NCBI RefSeq assembly: GCF_000716595.1
Contig: NZ_JNXC01000005.1
Span: 186,001 to 250,000 of the forward strand
Direction: 5' to 3'
Source: Saccharothrix sp. NRRL B-16314
Lineage (GTDB): Bacteria; Actinomycetota; Actinomycetes; Mycobacteriales; Pseudonocardiaceae
DNA: 64,000 nt
Shown here in pieces: positions 1-8,862 of this stretch. Position 1 is the first letter of the stretch; each line of letters begins with the position of its first letter. The position numbers and the translations under genes were made by a program. The notes beneath the pieces were generated by a model. That model made no database searches. It was not told the DNA's origin and saw only the letters and a list, made by a program, of their open reading frames with translations.

Positions 1-1
1 G

Positions 2-970
2 CGCACGGCCCTGCGGCACACGCGTGAGCTGGCCCAGCACGTGGAGCAGCTCGACTTCACCCGGTTCTGGCTGGCCGAGCACCACAACATGCCCGGTATC
101 GCCAGCTCCTCCCCCGCGATCCTGATCGGCCACGTCGCCGACGCGACCACCACGCTGCGGGTCGGTTCCGGCGGCGTGATGCTGCCCAACCACCCGCCAC
201 TCGTGGTCGCCGAGCAGTTCGGCACGCTGTCCGCCCTGCACCCCGGCCGCATCGACCTGGGCATCGGCCGCGCGCCCGGCACGGACCAGCGCACCGCGCA
301 GGCGCTGCGCCGCACCGCCGGACCGCTGTCCGTTGACGACTTCCCGCAGCAGCTCAACGAGCTGACCGGGTACTTCAACGGCACCGAAGCGCTGAACGCG
401 ATGCCCGCCGAGGGCAACAAGCCGGACATCTTCCTGCTCGGGTCGAGCGGGTACAGCGCGCAGGTCGCCGGTCTGCTCGGGCTGCCGTTCGCGTTCGCGC
501 ACCACTTCAGCGCGGAGAACACGCTGCCCGCGCTGGCCCTGTACCGCGAGCGGTTCCGGCCTTCGGAACGTCTTCAGCAGCCGTACGCGCTGGTCTGCGC
601 GTCGGTGATCGTGGCGGACACCGACGAGCGCGCGCAGTGGATCGCCGGTCCGGGCGCGCTCGCTTTCGTCAAGCTCCGCAGCGGGCGGCCCGGTCCGCTG
701 GCGACCAACGAGGAGGCCGCCGAGTACCCGTTCACCGACGTCGAGCGGTTGATCTTCGAGGACCGGCTGGAGTCCCAGGTCATCGGGTCGCCGGCCACCG
801 TCGCGGCGGGTCTGGAGCAGTTGCTCGAGGACACGCGGGCCGATGAGCTGATGGTGACGACGATGGTCGCCGAGCAGTCGGACCGGCTCCGGTCGTACGC
901 ACTCCTGGCCGAGATCGCCGGACGTTCACCCGCTCGGGGTTCCGCCGAACGGGTGAAGACCGAAGTCTAG
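2..970 (+). CDS. LLM class flavin-dependent oxidoreductase (luciferase-like, MsnO8 type), 5' truncated
   Basis: This gene enters the window already in frame, so its true start lies upstream. The reading frame is open from base 2; an internal GTG at 41 is not the natural start. The protein shows the luciferase-like alkanal-monooxygenase core: WLAEHHN near the start, then [25 protein letters not shown] and [10 protein letters not shown], the pattern of the bacterial LLM/MsnO8 family. Members are soluble F420- or FMN-dependent TIM-barrel oxidoreductases. The substrate cannot be told from sequence, and no operon partner is visible. Confidence 0.9.
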   Translation, partial: RTALRHTRELAQHVEQLDFTRFWLAEHHNMPGIASSSPAILIGHVADATTTLRVGSGGVMLPNHPPLVVAEQFGTLSALHPGRIDLGIGRAPGTDQRTAQALRRTAGPLSVDDFPQQLNELTGYFNGTEALNAMPAEGNKPDIFLLGSSGYSAQVAGLLGLPFAFAHHFSAENTLPALALYRERFRPSERLQQPYALVCASVIVADTDERAQWIAGPGALAFVKLRSGRPGPLATNEEAAEYPFTDVERLIFEDRLESQVIGSPATVAAGLEQLLEDTRADELMVTTMVAEQSDRLRSYALLAEIAGRSPARGSAERVKTEV

Positions 971-1275
971 GTGTAGCGGATGGCGCACGGACCGCGATGA
1001 TCGGTATGGAGCGCGCACGCCCCCCGACGCGCTCCCCAACTTCCGGGCGGACCACCCGCCCGATCACCGGCCGCCGCCGAACCCGCGTGGACGGCGCTGC
1101 CGCACCGCGGGTGTGGCGCCGCCCACGTGGGCAGCCGTGCGTCATCACGGGTTGGCCACAGGCAGGCACCAGGTGCGAATCAAGGCCCTGAATCGGTCAC
1201 CCGGCACCCCCCGGCACCGTCATGGTGGTGGCTAGTCGCAGTCAAGCCCACCGCCGGGGCGGGAAGGGGAGGTTC
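971..1275. other. Intergenic region, no gene seen
   Basis: About 305 bases separate the LLM oxidoreductase from the lipoprotein gene. Short ORFs on both strands here lack ribosome-binding sites and recognisable composition. I see GC-rich inverted segments but no clear terminator with a U-tract. The lipoprotein promoter presumably lies in the last 100 bases. Confidence 0.5.
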
Positions 1276-1806
1276 GTGAAGTTCGCCAGACTGGCCGTCG
1301 GCGTGTGCCTCGGCCTGGCAATGGCGGGATGTGCGGACCCCTCCGACATTTCCACGCCCACGCCTCCGTCCGCGGTGGTCGAGCAAGGTGGCGACGCGCC
1401 GTCCGCGTCGGGCTACACCGCGTTCGGCGCGCAGCGGGTGTGGGCCAACGGCATGGCCGTGACCGTGTCCCCGCCGTCCTCGCTCAAGCCGAGCGACACG
1501 TCGTTCCCGGAGTCACCGCGCACCGCGGTGTTCACGCTGACCGTCGTCAACGGCACCAAGACCGCTTACCGGACCAGCCAACTCGTCGTGCGCGCGCTGG
1601 TCGGCGGCGAGCCGGTGGCCGAGGTGCGCGACTCCGTGCAGGGGCTCAACGGCATCGCCGCCGCCGTGACCGAGGTCGCACCGGGCGCGGAGACCGTGCT
1701 GACGCTGGCCTTCGCCGTGCCCGCCGATCCCGTGCGGCTGCAACTCGTGGTCGAGCCCAACGGCGCGAACCTGGAGCCGAGCGCGACGTTCGAGGGCACC
1801 GCCTGA
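1276..1806 (+). CDS. Putative lipoprotein, unknown function
   Basis: A 176-aa secreted lipoprotein. I chose the GTG at 1276 because a purine-rich GGGGAGG lies just upstream and a lipoprotein signal follows at once: basic start, hydrophobic stretch, then lipobox LAMAGC with the lipidated Cys near residue 19. An in-frame ATG at 1222 would add an implausible basic leader. The mature part is Ser/Thr/Pro-rich and then resembles a small beta-sandwich (FTLTVVNGTKTAYRTS, later LTLAFAVP), as in DUF4352-like extracellular domains. The domain assignment is only a guess. The peroxiredoxin gene follows 37 bases downstream on the same strand. Confidence 0.8.
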   Translation: MKFARLAVGVCLGLAMAGCADPSDISTPTPPSAVVEQGGDAPSASGYTAFGAQRVWANGMAVTVSPPSSLKPSDTSFPESPRTAVFTLTVVNGTKTAYRTSQLVVRALVGGEPVAEVRDSVQGLNGIAAAVTEVAPGAETVLTLAFAVPADPVRLQLVVEPNGANLEPSATFEGTA

Positions 1807-1843
1807 CCCGGTGGCGTCCGGCCGGGTTGTAGCGTCTGGGCCC

Positions 1844-2317
1844 ATGACCGAGCAGAAGCGCCTGTCACCGGGCGACCAGGCCCCGGCGTTCACGCTGCCC
1901 GACAGCGAGGGCAAGCCCGTCTCGCTTTCCGACTACGCCGGCCGCTCCGTGGTCGTCTACTTCTACCCGGCGGCGGCCACACCGGGCTGCACCAAGCAGG
2001 CGTGCGACTTCCGCGACAGCATCGGCGACCTGGCGTCGTCCGGCTACGACGTCGTCGGCATCTCACCGGACAAGCCGGGGAAGCTGGCCAAGTTCGCCGC
2101 CGCGGAGGGCTTGAACTTCCCGCTGCTGTCGGACGTCGACCGCAAGGTGCTGACCGAGTGGGCCGCGTTCGGGGAGAAGCAGAACTACGGCAAGACCGTC
2201 ATGGGCGTGATTCGCTCGACGTTCCTGGTCGACCCCGAGGGGAAGATCAAGAAGGCCATGTACAACGTCCGCGCGACCGGCCACGTGGCCAAGCTGCTGC
2301 GCGAACTGCCCGCCTGA
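1844..2317 (+). CDS. bcp: Thioredoxin-dependent peroxiredoxin, BCP type
   Basis: A 157-aa peroxiredoxin that reduces hydrogen peroxide and organic hydroperoxides at the expense of thioredoxin. The ATG at 1844 gives the typical N terminus (SPGDQAPAFTLPD); an upstream in-frame start at 1811 would only add a leader. The active site TPGCTKQAC carries the peroxidatic Cys49 and a second Cys54 five residues on, the BCP/PrxQ arrangement. Length matches the family. It is cytosolic, and no redox regulator is adjacent. Confidence 0.96.
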   Translation: MTEQKRLSPGDQAPAFTLPDSEGKPVSLSDYAGRSVVVYFYPAAATPGCTKQACDFRDSIGDLASSGYDVVGISPDKPGKLAKFAAAEGLNFPLLSDVDRKVLTEWAAFGEKQNYGKTVMGVIRSTFLVDPEGKIKKAMYNVRATGHVAKLLRELPA

Positions 2318-2383
2318 TCCGGTCGCCCGCCGCTGCTCGGCGGCGGGCTCTACCCGGTCGTCGGTCCTACCTGGTCGTCGGTT

Positions 2384-2986
2384 CTACCCGGCGAGTTCGC
2401 GCAGGTGCGGCAGCAGGAGGCGCAGCGCGCGGCCCCGGTGGGAGACCTCGTCCTTCTGGTCCGGGGTCAGCTCGGCGGACGTCACGTCGTGGCCCTCGGG
2501 GCGGAAGATCGGGTCGTAGCCGAAGCCGTTCTCGCCGCGCGGCTCGCGGGTGATCGTGCCGCGCCACTCGCCGCGCACCACGGTCTCCACGCCCGGCCCC
2601 GCCACGAACGCCGCCGTGCACACGAACGCGCCGCCACGGCGGTCGTCCGGCACGTCCCGCAGTTGGCCCAGCACCAGCTCGAGGTTCGCCACGTCGTTGC
2701 CGTGCACGCCGGACCAGCGGGCCGACAGGACGCCCGGCATGCCGTTCAGCGCGTCGATCTCGATGCCCGAGTCGTCGGCGACGGACGGCAGCCCGGTGGC
2801 GTTGAACGCGTCGCGCGCCTTGGCCAGGGCGTTGCCCTCGAACGTCGGGTCGGTCTCCGGCGCCTCCGGGAACGGCGGCACGTCGTCCAGGCCGAGCACC
2901 TCGATCCCGGCCAGCCCCTCGGCCAGCAGGATGCGGCGCAGCTCGCCGAGCTTCTTCTTGTTGCGCGACGCGAGGAGGAGCTTCAC
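2384..2986 (-). CDS. rdgB: XTP/dITP diphosphatase (RdgB/HAM1)
   Basis: A 200-aa non-canonical purine NTP pyrophosphatase that hydrolyses ITP, dITP and XTP and so keeps deaminated purines out of nucleic acids. The GTG at 2986 overlaps the rph stop by 4 bp (GTGA). The HAM1 motifs are present in order: the N-terminal [11 protein letters not shown] phosphate loop, [21 protein letters not shown] with the catalytic acids, FGYDPIF, and SHRGRAL near the C terminus. The rph-rdgB order is that of Rv1340-Rv1341 in M. tuberculosis. A second long frame through both genes is a shadow. Confidence 0.97.
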   Translation of the reverse strand: MKLLLASRNKKKLGELRRILLAEGLAGIEVLGLDDVPPFPEAPETDPTFEGNALAKARDAFNATGLPSVADDSGIEIDALNGMPGVLSARWSGVHGNDVANLELVLGQLRDVPDDRRGGAFVCTAAFVAGPGVETVVRGEWRGTITREPRGENGFGYDPIFRPEGHDVTSAELTPDQKDEVSHRGRALRLLLPHLRELAG

Positions 2987-3747
2987 TTCCGCTTCCCCCT
3001 CGGCTCGGGCAGCACGCCGGGGTACGGCAGGGCCAGCGCCTCGGCCTGCATCCGGTTGAGCTGCGCGCAGCCCTCCAGCGCCAGGTCGAGCATCTTGTCC
3101 AACGTCGAGCGCGCGAACGTGGCGCCCTCGCCGGTGCCCTGCACCTCGATCAGCGTGCCGGCGTCGGTGGCGACCACGTTCATGTCGACCTCGGCGCGCG
3201 AGTCCTCCTCGTACGGGAGGTCGAGGCGCACCCGGCCGTCCACCACGCCGACCGACACGGCCGACACGGCGCACGAGAGCGGCTGGGGGTCGGCGAGCCG
3301 GCCCGCCGCGCCGAGCCACGTGACGGCGTCCGCCAGGGCCACGTACGCGCCGGTGATCGCGGCGGTCCGGGTGCCGCCGTCGGCCTGGATCACGTCGCAG
3401 TCGATCACGATCGTGTTCTCGCCCAGCGCGGCCAGGTCGATGCACGCCCGCAAGGATCGCCCGATCAGGCGGCTGATCTCGTGCGTGCGACCCCCGATCC
3501 GGCCTTTCACCGACTCGCGGTCGCTGCGGGTGTGCGTCGCCGACGGCAGCATCGCGTACTCGGCGGTCACCCAGCCGAGACCGGAGCCCGCGCGCCACCG
3601 CGGCACGCCTTCCGTCACGCTGGCCGCGCACAACACGCGCGTGTTGCCGAACTCGATCAGCACCGACCCGGCCGGCCACTGCTGGAAGCCGCGGGTGATC
3701 CGGATGTCGCGCAGTACGTCGTCGTTCCTGCCATCGGTCCTCAGCAC
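2983..3747 (-). CDS. rph: Ribonuclease PH
   Basis: A 254-aa phosphorolytic 3'-5' exoribonuclease that trims the 3' ends of tRNA precursors, releasing nucleoside diphosphates. The N terminus [10 protein letters not shown], then VLCAASV, the active-site stretch [20 protein letters not shown] (phosphate-binding arginines), [13 protein letters not shown] and the C-terminal Arg/Lys tail all match the family. Start is GTG. The upstream side faces the divergent DUF2231 gene, so the promoter lies in the 54-bp gap at 3748-3801. It is followed by rdgB with translational coupling. Confidence 0.97.
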   Translation of the reverse strand: MLRTDGRNDDVLRDIRITRGFQQWPAGSVLIEFGNTRVLCAASVTEGVPRWRAGSGLGWVTAEYAMLPSATHTRSDRESVKGRIGGRTHEISRLIGRSLRACIDLAALGENTIVIDCDVIQADGGTRTAAITGAYVALADAVTWLGAAGRLADPQPLSCAVSAVSVGVVDGRVRLDLPYEEDSRAEVDMNVVATDAGTLIEVQGTGEGATFARSTLDKMLDLALEGCAQLNRMQAEALALPYPGVLPEPRGKRK

Positions 3748-3801
3748 GGCACTACCCTATGTCGCTGAACCCCGGAGCAACCCACCGGCGTAGGGAGAGG
3801 C

Positions 3802-4326
3802 ATGGCACTCGCAGACGACCTGGTGACGATCTTCGGTCTCCCCGCGCACCCGCTGCTGGTCCACGCGGTGGTGGTGCTGCTCCCGCTGGCGGCTGCGGGG
3901 GCCGCCGCCCTGGCGTTGGTACCGCGGTGGCGGCGGCGGTACGCGTGGCTCCTGCTGGGCGTGACGCTGCTGGGCGTCGGCTCGGTGCCGCTGGCCCAGT
4001 GGGCGGGCGACCAGCTGTACGCGCGGATGGCCGGGCTGGGCAACCCGTTGATCGAGCGGCACGCGTCGTTGGGCAACGACCTGCTGCCGTTCGCGCTGGG
4101 CTTCGGCGTGGTCGTGGTGGCGATGCTCGTCGCGGGCCGCTTGGCCGACCGCGAGGGCGCCGCTGCGGCCGACGACCCTGCCGTGCCGAAGACGTGGCGC
4201 CGGATCGCGGTGGTGGTCGCCGTCCTCGTCATCGCCGCCGGCGCCGCCGCCACCGTCCAGACCGTCCGCATCGGCCACAGCGGCTCCACCGCCGTCTGGG
4301 ACGGCGTAGCCACCACCCCCGCGTGA
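3802..4326 (+). CDS. DUF2231-type membrane protein
   Basis: A 174-aa integral membrane protein with about four hydrophobic segments. The N-terminal motif GLPAHPLLVHAVVVLLPLA is characteristic of DUF2231, a family of small bacterial membrane proteins suspected of binding heme or sensing redox state; the function is not established. The ATG at 3802 follows the sequence GGGAGAGGC, a good ribosome-binding site. The stop codon TGA lies inside the first copy of the 22-bp repeat array that begins at 4323, so the array directly borders the coding end. A second DUF2231 gene lies at 13909-14466. Confidence 0.88.
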   Translation: MALADDLVTIFGLPAHPLLVHAVVVLLPLAAAGAAALALVPRWRRRYAWLLLGVTLLGVGSVPLAQWAGDQLYARMAGLGNPLIERHASLGNDLLPFALGFGVVVVAMLVAGRLADREGAAAADDPAVPKTWRRIAVVVAVLVIAAGAAATVQTVRIGHSGSTAVWDGVATTPA

Positions 4327-4504
4327 GTCCTACGTTCCCGCCCCGTGAGTCCTACGTTCAGAACGCGTGAGTCCTACGTTCACGACCCCCGAGTTCAACG
4401 CTCAGAACAGTCGATCTTGTTCTGAGCGTTGAACTCGGGGGTCGTGAACGTAGGACACGGGTGTTCTGAAGGTACGACTCACGCGACCGGAACGTAGGAC
4501 TCAC
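4323..4504. repeat. 22-bp repeat array, locus 1: four direct then four inverted units
   Basis: Units beginning GTGAGTCCTACGTTC start at 4323, 4345 and 4367; a diverged unit carrying GAGTTCAACGCTCAGAAC is phased at 4389. After an 8-base spacer (4410-4417) four units follow in inverse orientation, ending at about 4438, 4458, 4482 and 4504. The central arms 4371-4409 and 4418-4456 are perfect 39-bp complements, so RNA from either strand could form a very long hairpin. The array lies between the convergent ends of the DUF2231 and OsmC genes and may act as a two-way terminator. Confidence 0.9.
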
Positions 4505-4528
4505 GCCGGGGTGGGCGGCGGCGGTGGG

Positions 4529-4927
4529 TTACGCGGGGAGGGTGACGGGAGTCGGCGGGGTGGACTTGAGGGTCCGGGTGACGGTGCAGAGCTGGTCGAT
4601 CGCACGGCGGACGGCGGCGTCCAAGGCGGCACGTTGGGCGGCGTCCAGCTGCGAGATGTCGTAATCGAGCGTGATCGGGACGGCGTCCAGCTCGTGCGCG
4701 CCTTCAGGACGCACGTCGTCCGCACGGGCCACCAAGCCACCCTCGACCCTGCGCGTCACCAACGTCTCCGCCGTCACGGCCGCACAGCCGGCAGCAGCCG
4801 CCAACAGCAGCTCGACCGGCGTGAAAGCCCCCGGGGCGCCCTTGCGGCCGACGCGCACCGAGGCGCCACGGTCGTTCGTGGCCACGAAGTCGTGCTGACC
4901 GACCAGCCTCACCTCGACGTTCGACAC
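4529..4927 (-). CDS. OsmC family peroxiredoxin-like protein
   Basis: A 132-aa OsmC/Ohr-family protein. It shows the N-terminal strand region (VRLVGQHDFVATND), FTPVELLLAAAAGCAAVT with the first conserved Cys on the central helix, and CTVTRTLK near the C terminus with the second, the pair that reduces organic hydroperoxides in this family. Whether this is a peroxidase or an OsmC-like relative of other function cannot be settled. GTG start at 4927, only 10 bases after the hemerythrin gene, so likely the last gene of the leftward run rhomboid-murI-MBL-hemerythrin-OsmC. Confidence 0.9.
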   Translation of the reverse strand: MSNVEVRLVGQHDFVATNDRGASVRVGRKGAPGAFTPVELLLAAAAGCAAVTAETLVTRRVEGGLVARADDVRPEGAHELDAVPITLDYDISQLDAAQRAALDAAVRRAIDQLCTVTRTLKSTPPTPVTLPA

Positions 4928-4937
4928 CCGATCGACG

Positions 4938-5441
4938 CTAGTCGATCCGGTCCTCCGTCGCCGCCGCGACCTTGCGCACGTAGGCGATGTCGCCGCAGTT
5001 GTCGTCCAACCGGTCCTGCCTGATCTCCACGAACAACCGGCCCAGCTCGTCCCGCCGCGCGTCGGCCACCTGCTCCCGGGCGTCGTTGAGGATGGTCCGC
5101 TCCTCCTCGTCCACGTGGTGGTTGAGCGCCTGGACCAGTTCCTCCAGCTTGCTCTCCCACTCCTCGGACTGCGTGTCGCCGACCTCCATCAACGCCAGCA
5201 GCGCCTGGTGCCCCTCCGCGTGCTCCTCGGCACCGTGGTCGACCTCGTGGTTGTCGACCTCCTTGTACCGCTTGAGCGCCGGGTACACCTCCGCTTCCTC
5301 CGCCTCGGCGTGCGCCACGAGCAGCGCCGCCAACTCCGCCAACAACGTCGACCGGTCGGACTCCCGGTCTCGCAGCGAGCGGAACAGTTCCTCGAACCTG
5401 CGGTGGTCCGCCAGGATCAATTCGACGACATCAGTTGCCAT
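4938..5441 (-). CDS. Hemerythrin HHE-domain protein
   Basis: A 167-aa four-helix protein of the hemerythrin-like family, which binds a non-heme diiron centre and is linked to oxygen, NO or oxidative-stress sensing. Iron ligands are visible as ILADHRRFEELF, AHAEAEEAEVYPAL, EHAEGHQALLALM and NHHVDEEERTIL, the HHE cation-binding pattern. The ATG at 5441 lies 11 bases inside the preceding MBL gene, so translation is probably coupled. Next to OsmC it suggests a small redox-stress unit attached to the murI operon. Confidence 0.93.
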   Translation of the reverse strand: MATDVVELILADHRRFEELFRSLRDRESDRSTLLAELAALLVAHAEAEEAEVYPALKRYKEVDNHEVDHGAEEHAEGHQALLALMEVGDTQSEEWESKLEELVQALNHHVDEEERTILNDAREQVADARRDELGRLFVEIRQDRLDDNCGDIAYVRKVAAATEDRID

Positions 5442-6243
5442 GGCCGCCGATTACCCGGACCACCGGCTCGTCAACCGCGTACCTGTCACCCGCGGCGACC
5501 ACGTCGACCGGCCCGGTGAACCGCCCGCGCGCCTCGGCCAGCACGGCGTCCCGATCGGTCCACGGCGCGATGTGCGTCAGCAGCAGCCGCCCGACACCCG
5601 CGTCCGCCGCCAGCCGACCCGCCTGCACGCCCGACAGGTGCCTGCCGGGCGGCCGGTCGTCGGCGTGCGTCCACGTCGCCTCCGACAGCAGCACGTCCAC
5701 CCCTTCGGCAAGGCCGAGCAACGCGTCGCACGGCCCCGTGTCGCCCGTGTACGCCAGCGTCGCGGTCTTGGTGGCGATGCGGAACCCGTACGCCTCCGTC
5801 GGGTGGTCGACCCGCACGGCGGTGATCTCGAACGGCCCGATCGTGGTCACCACGTCCTCCTGGAGGGAGTGGAACTCGAACACGTCGGACAGGTCGGTGG
5901 TGAGGAATTCGTCGGCCGTCTCCGCGTACGCGCGGGCGAACCTGTCGGCGGACTCGGACGGCCCGTGCACCGGCAGTCGGTGTTCACGCGGGTCGTAGGG
6001 CGGGTGGGTGTGGTAGCGGCGGGTGACGGCGAGGGTGGTGAAGTCGCTGCAGTGGTCCGGGTGCAGGTGGGAGAACAGCAAGCCGTCCAACGAGAACAGG
6101 TCGTGGTGCGCTTGCAACGCGGCCAGCACACCGCTTCCCAGTTCGATCGCGAGCCGGCAGCCATCCGCCTCGACGAGGTAGCCGGATGCGGGCCCGTGCG
6201 GTCCCGGCAGGCTGCCCGAGCAGCCGAGGATGGTCAACAGCAC
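5431..6243 (-). CDS. MBL-fold hydrolase, Rv1339-like (candidate cyclic-nucleotide phosphodiesterase)
   Basis: About 270 aa. The metallo-beta-lactamase signature SHLHPDHC and the opening TILGCSGSLPGP, then ELGSGV, YTGDTGPC and LLLTHIAPW, match the family of M. tuberculosis Rv1339, reported to hydrolyse cAMP. The gene follows murI, as Rv1339 follows Rv1338. I chose the GTG at 6243 because homologues open near VLLTILGC; a TTG at 6264 overlapping the murI stop is the alternative. A paralogue lies at 8859-9635. The biochemical role here is inferred from family and position. Confidence 0.9.
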   Translation of the reverse strand: MLLTILGCSGSLPGPHGPASGYLVEADGCRLAIELGSGVLAALQAHHDLFSLDGLLFSHLHPDHCSDFTTLAVTRRYHTHPPYDPREHRLPVHGPSESADRFARAYAETADEFLTTDLSDVFEFHSLQEDVVTTIGPFEITAVRVDHPTEAYGFRIATKTATLAYTGDTGPCDALLGLAEGVDVLLSEATWTHADDRPPGRHLSGVQAGRLAADAGVGRLLLTHIAPWTDRDAVLAEARGRFTGPVDVVAAGDRYAVDEPVVRVIGGHGN

Positions 6244-6260
6244 CCGTGGAGCGTGCCAGG

Positions 6261-7058
6261 TCAACCGTGGGCGTGAAAGGTCGCGTTCTCCAGTCCGGGC
6301 AGGAACCGGCGGGCCAGCCGACCGAACTGCTCCACCGATCCGGTACAGCCGAACCGCTGATCAGGGGCACCGTCGCGGAACAGGTCACGCTCCGTCAGCA
6401 CCCGCACAACGTCCTTCACGGTCTCCTCGGCGCTGGAGACGAGCGTCACGCCGTCACCCATCACGATCTGGAGGACACCGGTCAGCAACGGGTAGTGCGT
6501 GCAGCCGAGGACGAGCGTGTCGACCCCGGCGCGCTGCAACGGTTCCAGGTAGGCCTGCGCCATGCCCAGCACTTGGCGGCCGGACGTGGTGCCGCGTTCC
6601 ACGAAGTCCACGAACCTGGGGCACGCGACCGCGGTGACCTCGATGTCGCGCGCGGCGGCGAACGCGTCCTGGTACGCGCCGGACGTGACGGTGCCCAGCG
6701 TGCCGATGACGCCGACCTTGCCGGTCCGGGTGGTGGCGACCGCACGGCGCACGGCCGGCAGCACGACCTCGACCACCGGGATGTCGTAACGCTCCCGCGC
6801 GTCGCGCAGGCACGCCGCGGAGGCGGTGTTGCACGCGATGACCAGCAGCTTCGCGCCGTCGGCGACGAGCCGGTCGGTGACTTCGAGGGCGAGCTTCCGC
6901 GCCTGCGCGATGGGCAGCGGGCCGTACGGGCAGTTGGCCGTGTCACCGACGTAGCGGATGCGTTCGCCGGGCAGCTGGTCCATGATCGCCCGTGCGACGG
7001 TCAACCCGCCGACTCCGGAGTCGAAGATCCCGATGGGCGAATCGGCGGTGACGGTCAC
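6261..7058 (-). CDS. murI: Glutamate racemase
   Basis: A 265-aa cofactor-independent racemase that converts L- to D-glutamate for peptidoglycan. Catalytic cysteines are visible as ACNTAS (Cys76) and GCTHYP (Cys186); [24 protein letters not shown] and [11 protein letters not shown] also match. The GTG at 7058 overlaps the rhomboid stop by 4 bp, giving an operon rhomboid-murI-MBL as in Rv1337-Rv1339. A much longer in-frame extension upstream runs through the rhomboid gene and is not real. Confidence 0.97.
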   Translation of the reverse strand: MTVTADSPIGIFDSGVGGLTVARAIMDQLPGERIRYVGDTANCPYGPLPIAQARKLALEVTDRLVADGAKLLVIACNTASAACLRDARERYDIPVVEVVLPAVRRAVATTRTGKVGVIGTLGTVTSGAYQDAFAAARDIEVTAVACPRFVDFVERGTTSGRQVLGMAQAYLEPLQRAGVDTLVLGCTHYPLLTGVLQIVMGDGVTLVSSAEETVKDVVRVLTERDLFRDGAPDQRFGCTGSVEQFGRLARRFLPGLENATFHAHG

Positions 7059-7717
7059 GCGTCGAGCGTAGTCGGGGCGCCCTTCCTGGCATCCCGGGCG
7101 ACACCCCAGGCCGCGAGCACGCCGCCGAGCGCGCCGAACAGGTGACCTTCCCAGGAGATGCCGGGTTGGCCGGGCAGCACGCCCCACAGCGCCGCGCCGT
7201 ACATCGCGAAGACCACCACGGCCAGCACGATCTGGAGCGCGCTGCGCGCGAACACACCGCGCACCAGCAGGAACATCAGGAAGCCGAACACCAGGCCGGA
7301 CGCGCCGATGTGGCTGCCGTACGAGCCGAAGATCCACACGCCGAGGCCCCCGCAGAGCCAGATGACGGCGGTGACCTGGAAGAACTGCTTGATGCCGCCG
7401 GACGTGGCCAGGTAGGCGAGGACCATCAGCGGCACCGCGTTGCCGGTGAGGTGGGTCCAGTCGCCGTGCAGCACCGGGTACCAGAGGATGTTGTCCCACT
7501 GGTCGAAGTCGCGCGGGATCACGCCGTCGTCGTTCAGCGTGCCGCCGAGCACCGTGTCGATGGCCTCGACCACGTAGAGCAGGCCGACGAAACCCAGCAC
7601 GACCACGGCCGACAGCACCGGTTTGGGCGGCACGACGCGCTTTGCCGGCGACTTCACCCGTCCGGGCGCAGCGACCACCGGATCGGGTGGTGATGGGAAA
7701 GCGCCGCTGGGGTCCAC
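7055..7717 (-). CDS. Rhomboid family intramembrane serine protease
   Basis: A 220-aa membrane protease with about six membrane segments. The catalytic Ser lies in GASGLVFG and the His in GHLFGALGG, the rhomboid dyad; [17 protein letters not shown] is the usual helix between. The GTG at 7717 begins [11 protein letters not shown]; an upstream start would cross into the promoter region of the divergent SMP-30 gene. It corresponds to Rv1337 of M. tuberculosis by position beside murI. Substrates are unknown. Confidence 0.93.
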   Translation of the reverse strand: MDPSGAFPSPPDPVVAAPGRVKSPAKRVVPPKPVLSAVVVLGFVGLLYVVEAIDTVLGGTLNDDGVIPRDFDQWDNILWYPVLHGDWTHLTGNAVPLMVLAYLATSGGIKQFFQVTAVIWLCGGLGVWIFGSYGSHIGASGLVFGFLMFLLVRGVFARSALQIVLAVVVFAMYGAALWGVLPGQPGISWEGHLFGALGGVLAAWGVARDARKGAPTTLDA

Positions 7718-7856
7718 GTGATCCAGGCTACGCGTCCGACGATCGCGATCGGACGAGTGCGAGCGCCGGGTTGGTGGTGCACGGGTGGGCGACTCGACGT
7801 GCGCCGTCGGGGGGCTTGCGGTATTGGGGTGGGGGCTGCACGGGTGACCGTAGGCT

Positions 7857-8708
7857 GTGCCGGTGTCGATCGAAGTCGCAGTGCGGGCCGAAGCGGCGCT
7901 GGGCGAGGCCCCCACGTGGGACCACGCCAGCGGAACGCTCCTCTGGGTGGACGTCCTCGGCAGCGAGGTGCACCGCTACAGCCCGTGGCGCGACGACGAC
8001 GCGGTCCTGGAGATGCCGCAGCACGTCGGCGCGGCGAAGCCCCGGACCGCCGGCGGCCTGGTGGTCAACCTGCGTGACGGCGTGGCCCTGATCGACCGGG
8101 ACGGCGCCAAGACGTGGCTCGTGTACTGGGCCCGGGACGGCGTGCGGGGCAACGACGCCGCGGTCGACCCGGCGGGGCGGTTGTGGGCGGGCACGATGCG
8201 CTACGACGAGGCGCCGGACGGCTGGCTCGCGCGGGTGAAGCCCACCGGTGACGCGAAGGTCGTGCTGGACAAGGTGGGCGTCAGCAACGGCATCGGCTGG
8301 AGCCCCGACGGCACGCGCATGTACTACATCGACTCCGCGGAACGCCGCGTCGACGTCCTGGACTTCGACGCGGAGTCCGGCGAGGCGACGAACCGCCGTC
8401 CGCTGGCCGAGGTGCACCGCGGGCTGCCCGACGGCCTCACCGTGGACGCGTCCGGCGCGATCTGGGTCGCGTTGTGGGGCGGGGCGGCGGTGCACCGGTA
8501 CACGCCGGACGGCGCGCTGGACCTGGAGGTCGAACTCCCGGTCGGCCAGCCGACGGCGTGCTGCTTCGGCGGACCGGACTTCACCGACCTCTACGTGACG
8601 ACGGCCCGGGTCGGACTGAGCGAGGGCGCGTTGAGCGAGTTGGCCGGGTCGGTGCTGGTGCTGCCGGGCGTGGGCGAAGGCCTGCCGTCCCCGGCGTTCG
8701 CGGGCTGA
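7857..8708 (+). CDS. SMP-30/gluconolactonase family protein
   Basis: A 283-aa beta-propeller hydrolase. The family opening ALGEAPTWDHASGTLLWVDV, then NDAAVDPAGRLWAGTM, SNGIGWSPDGTRMYYIDS, LPDGLTVDASGAIWVA and PTACCFGGPDF are the SMP-30/LRE signature blocks, with metal-binding Glu, Asn and Asp. Relatives hydrolyse sugar lactones such as gluconolactone. GTG start at 7857; another GTG six bases on is possible. It diverges from the rhomboid gene and interrupts the otherwise mycobacterium-like murI-cysM neighbourhood, so it is probably an accessory insertion. Confidence 0.93.
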   Translation: MPVSIEVAVRAEAALGEAPTWDHASGTLLWVDVLGSEVHRYSPWRDDDAVLEMPQHVGAAKPRTAGGLVVNLRDGVALIDRDGAKTWLVYWARDGVRGNDAAVDPAGRLWAGTMRYDEAPDGWLARVKPTGDAKVVLDKVGVSNGIGWSPDGTRMYYIDSAERRVDVLDFDAESGEATNRRPLAEVHRGLPDGLTVDASGAIWVALWGGAAVHRYTPDGALDLEVELPVGQPTACCFGGPDFTDLYVTTARVGLSEGALSELAGSVLVLPGVGEGLPSPAFAG

Positions 8709-8710
8709 CC

Positions 8711-8790
8711 GCCCGTTCCGCTCTCAGGCCGCCCGTTCCGCTCTCAGGCCGCCCGTTCCGCTCTCAGGCCGCCCGTTCCGTTCGCGGGCC
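8711..8790. repeat. 20-bp tandem repeat, four copies
   Basis: The unit GCCCGTTCCGCTCTCAGGCC occurs three times perfectly (8711, 8731, 8751) and once diverged (8771-8790), starting three bases after the SMP-30 stop codon. It differs in sequence from the 22-bp family that follows it. Confidence 0.95.
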
Positions 8791-8798
8791 GGCCGGCC

Positions 8799-8862
8799 GT
8801 TCTGAGCGTTGAATTCGGGGGTTCCGAACGTAGGACTCACGCGTTCTGAACGTAGGACTCAC
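8799..8862 (-). repeat. 22-bp repeat array, locus 2
   Basis: Three units in one orientation end at about 8818, 8840 and 8862 (exact 22-bp spacing). The first is the GTTCTGAGCGTTGAATTC variant, the other two the GAACGTAGGACTCAC type. The last unit overlaps the end of the MBL paralogue and supplies its TGA stop. It lies between two convergent genes. Confidence 0.92.

Noticed and set aside
4323..4504. CRISPR-like repeat array
   Set aside because: The units abut at 22 bp with no unique spacers, and are partly inverted; no cas genes are present.
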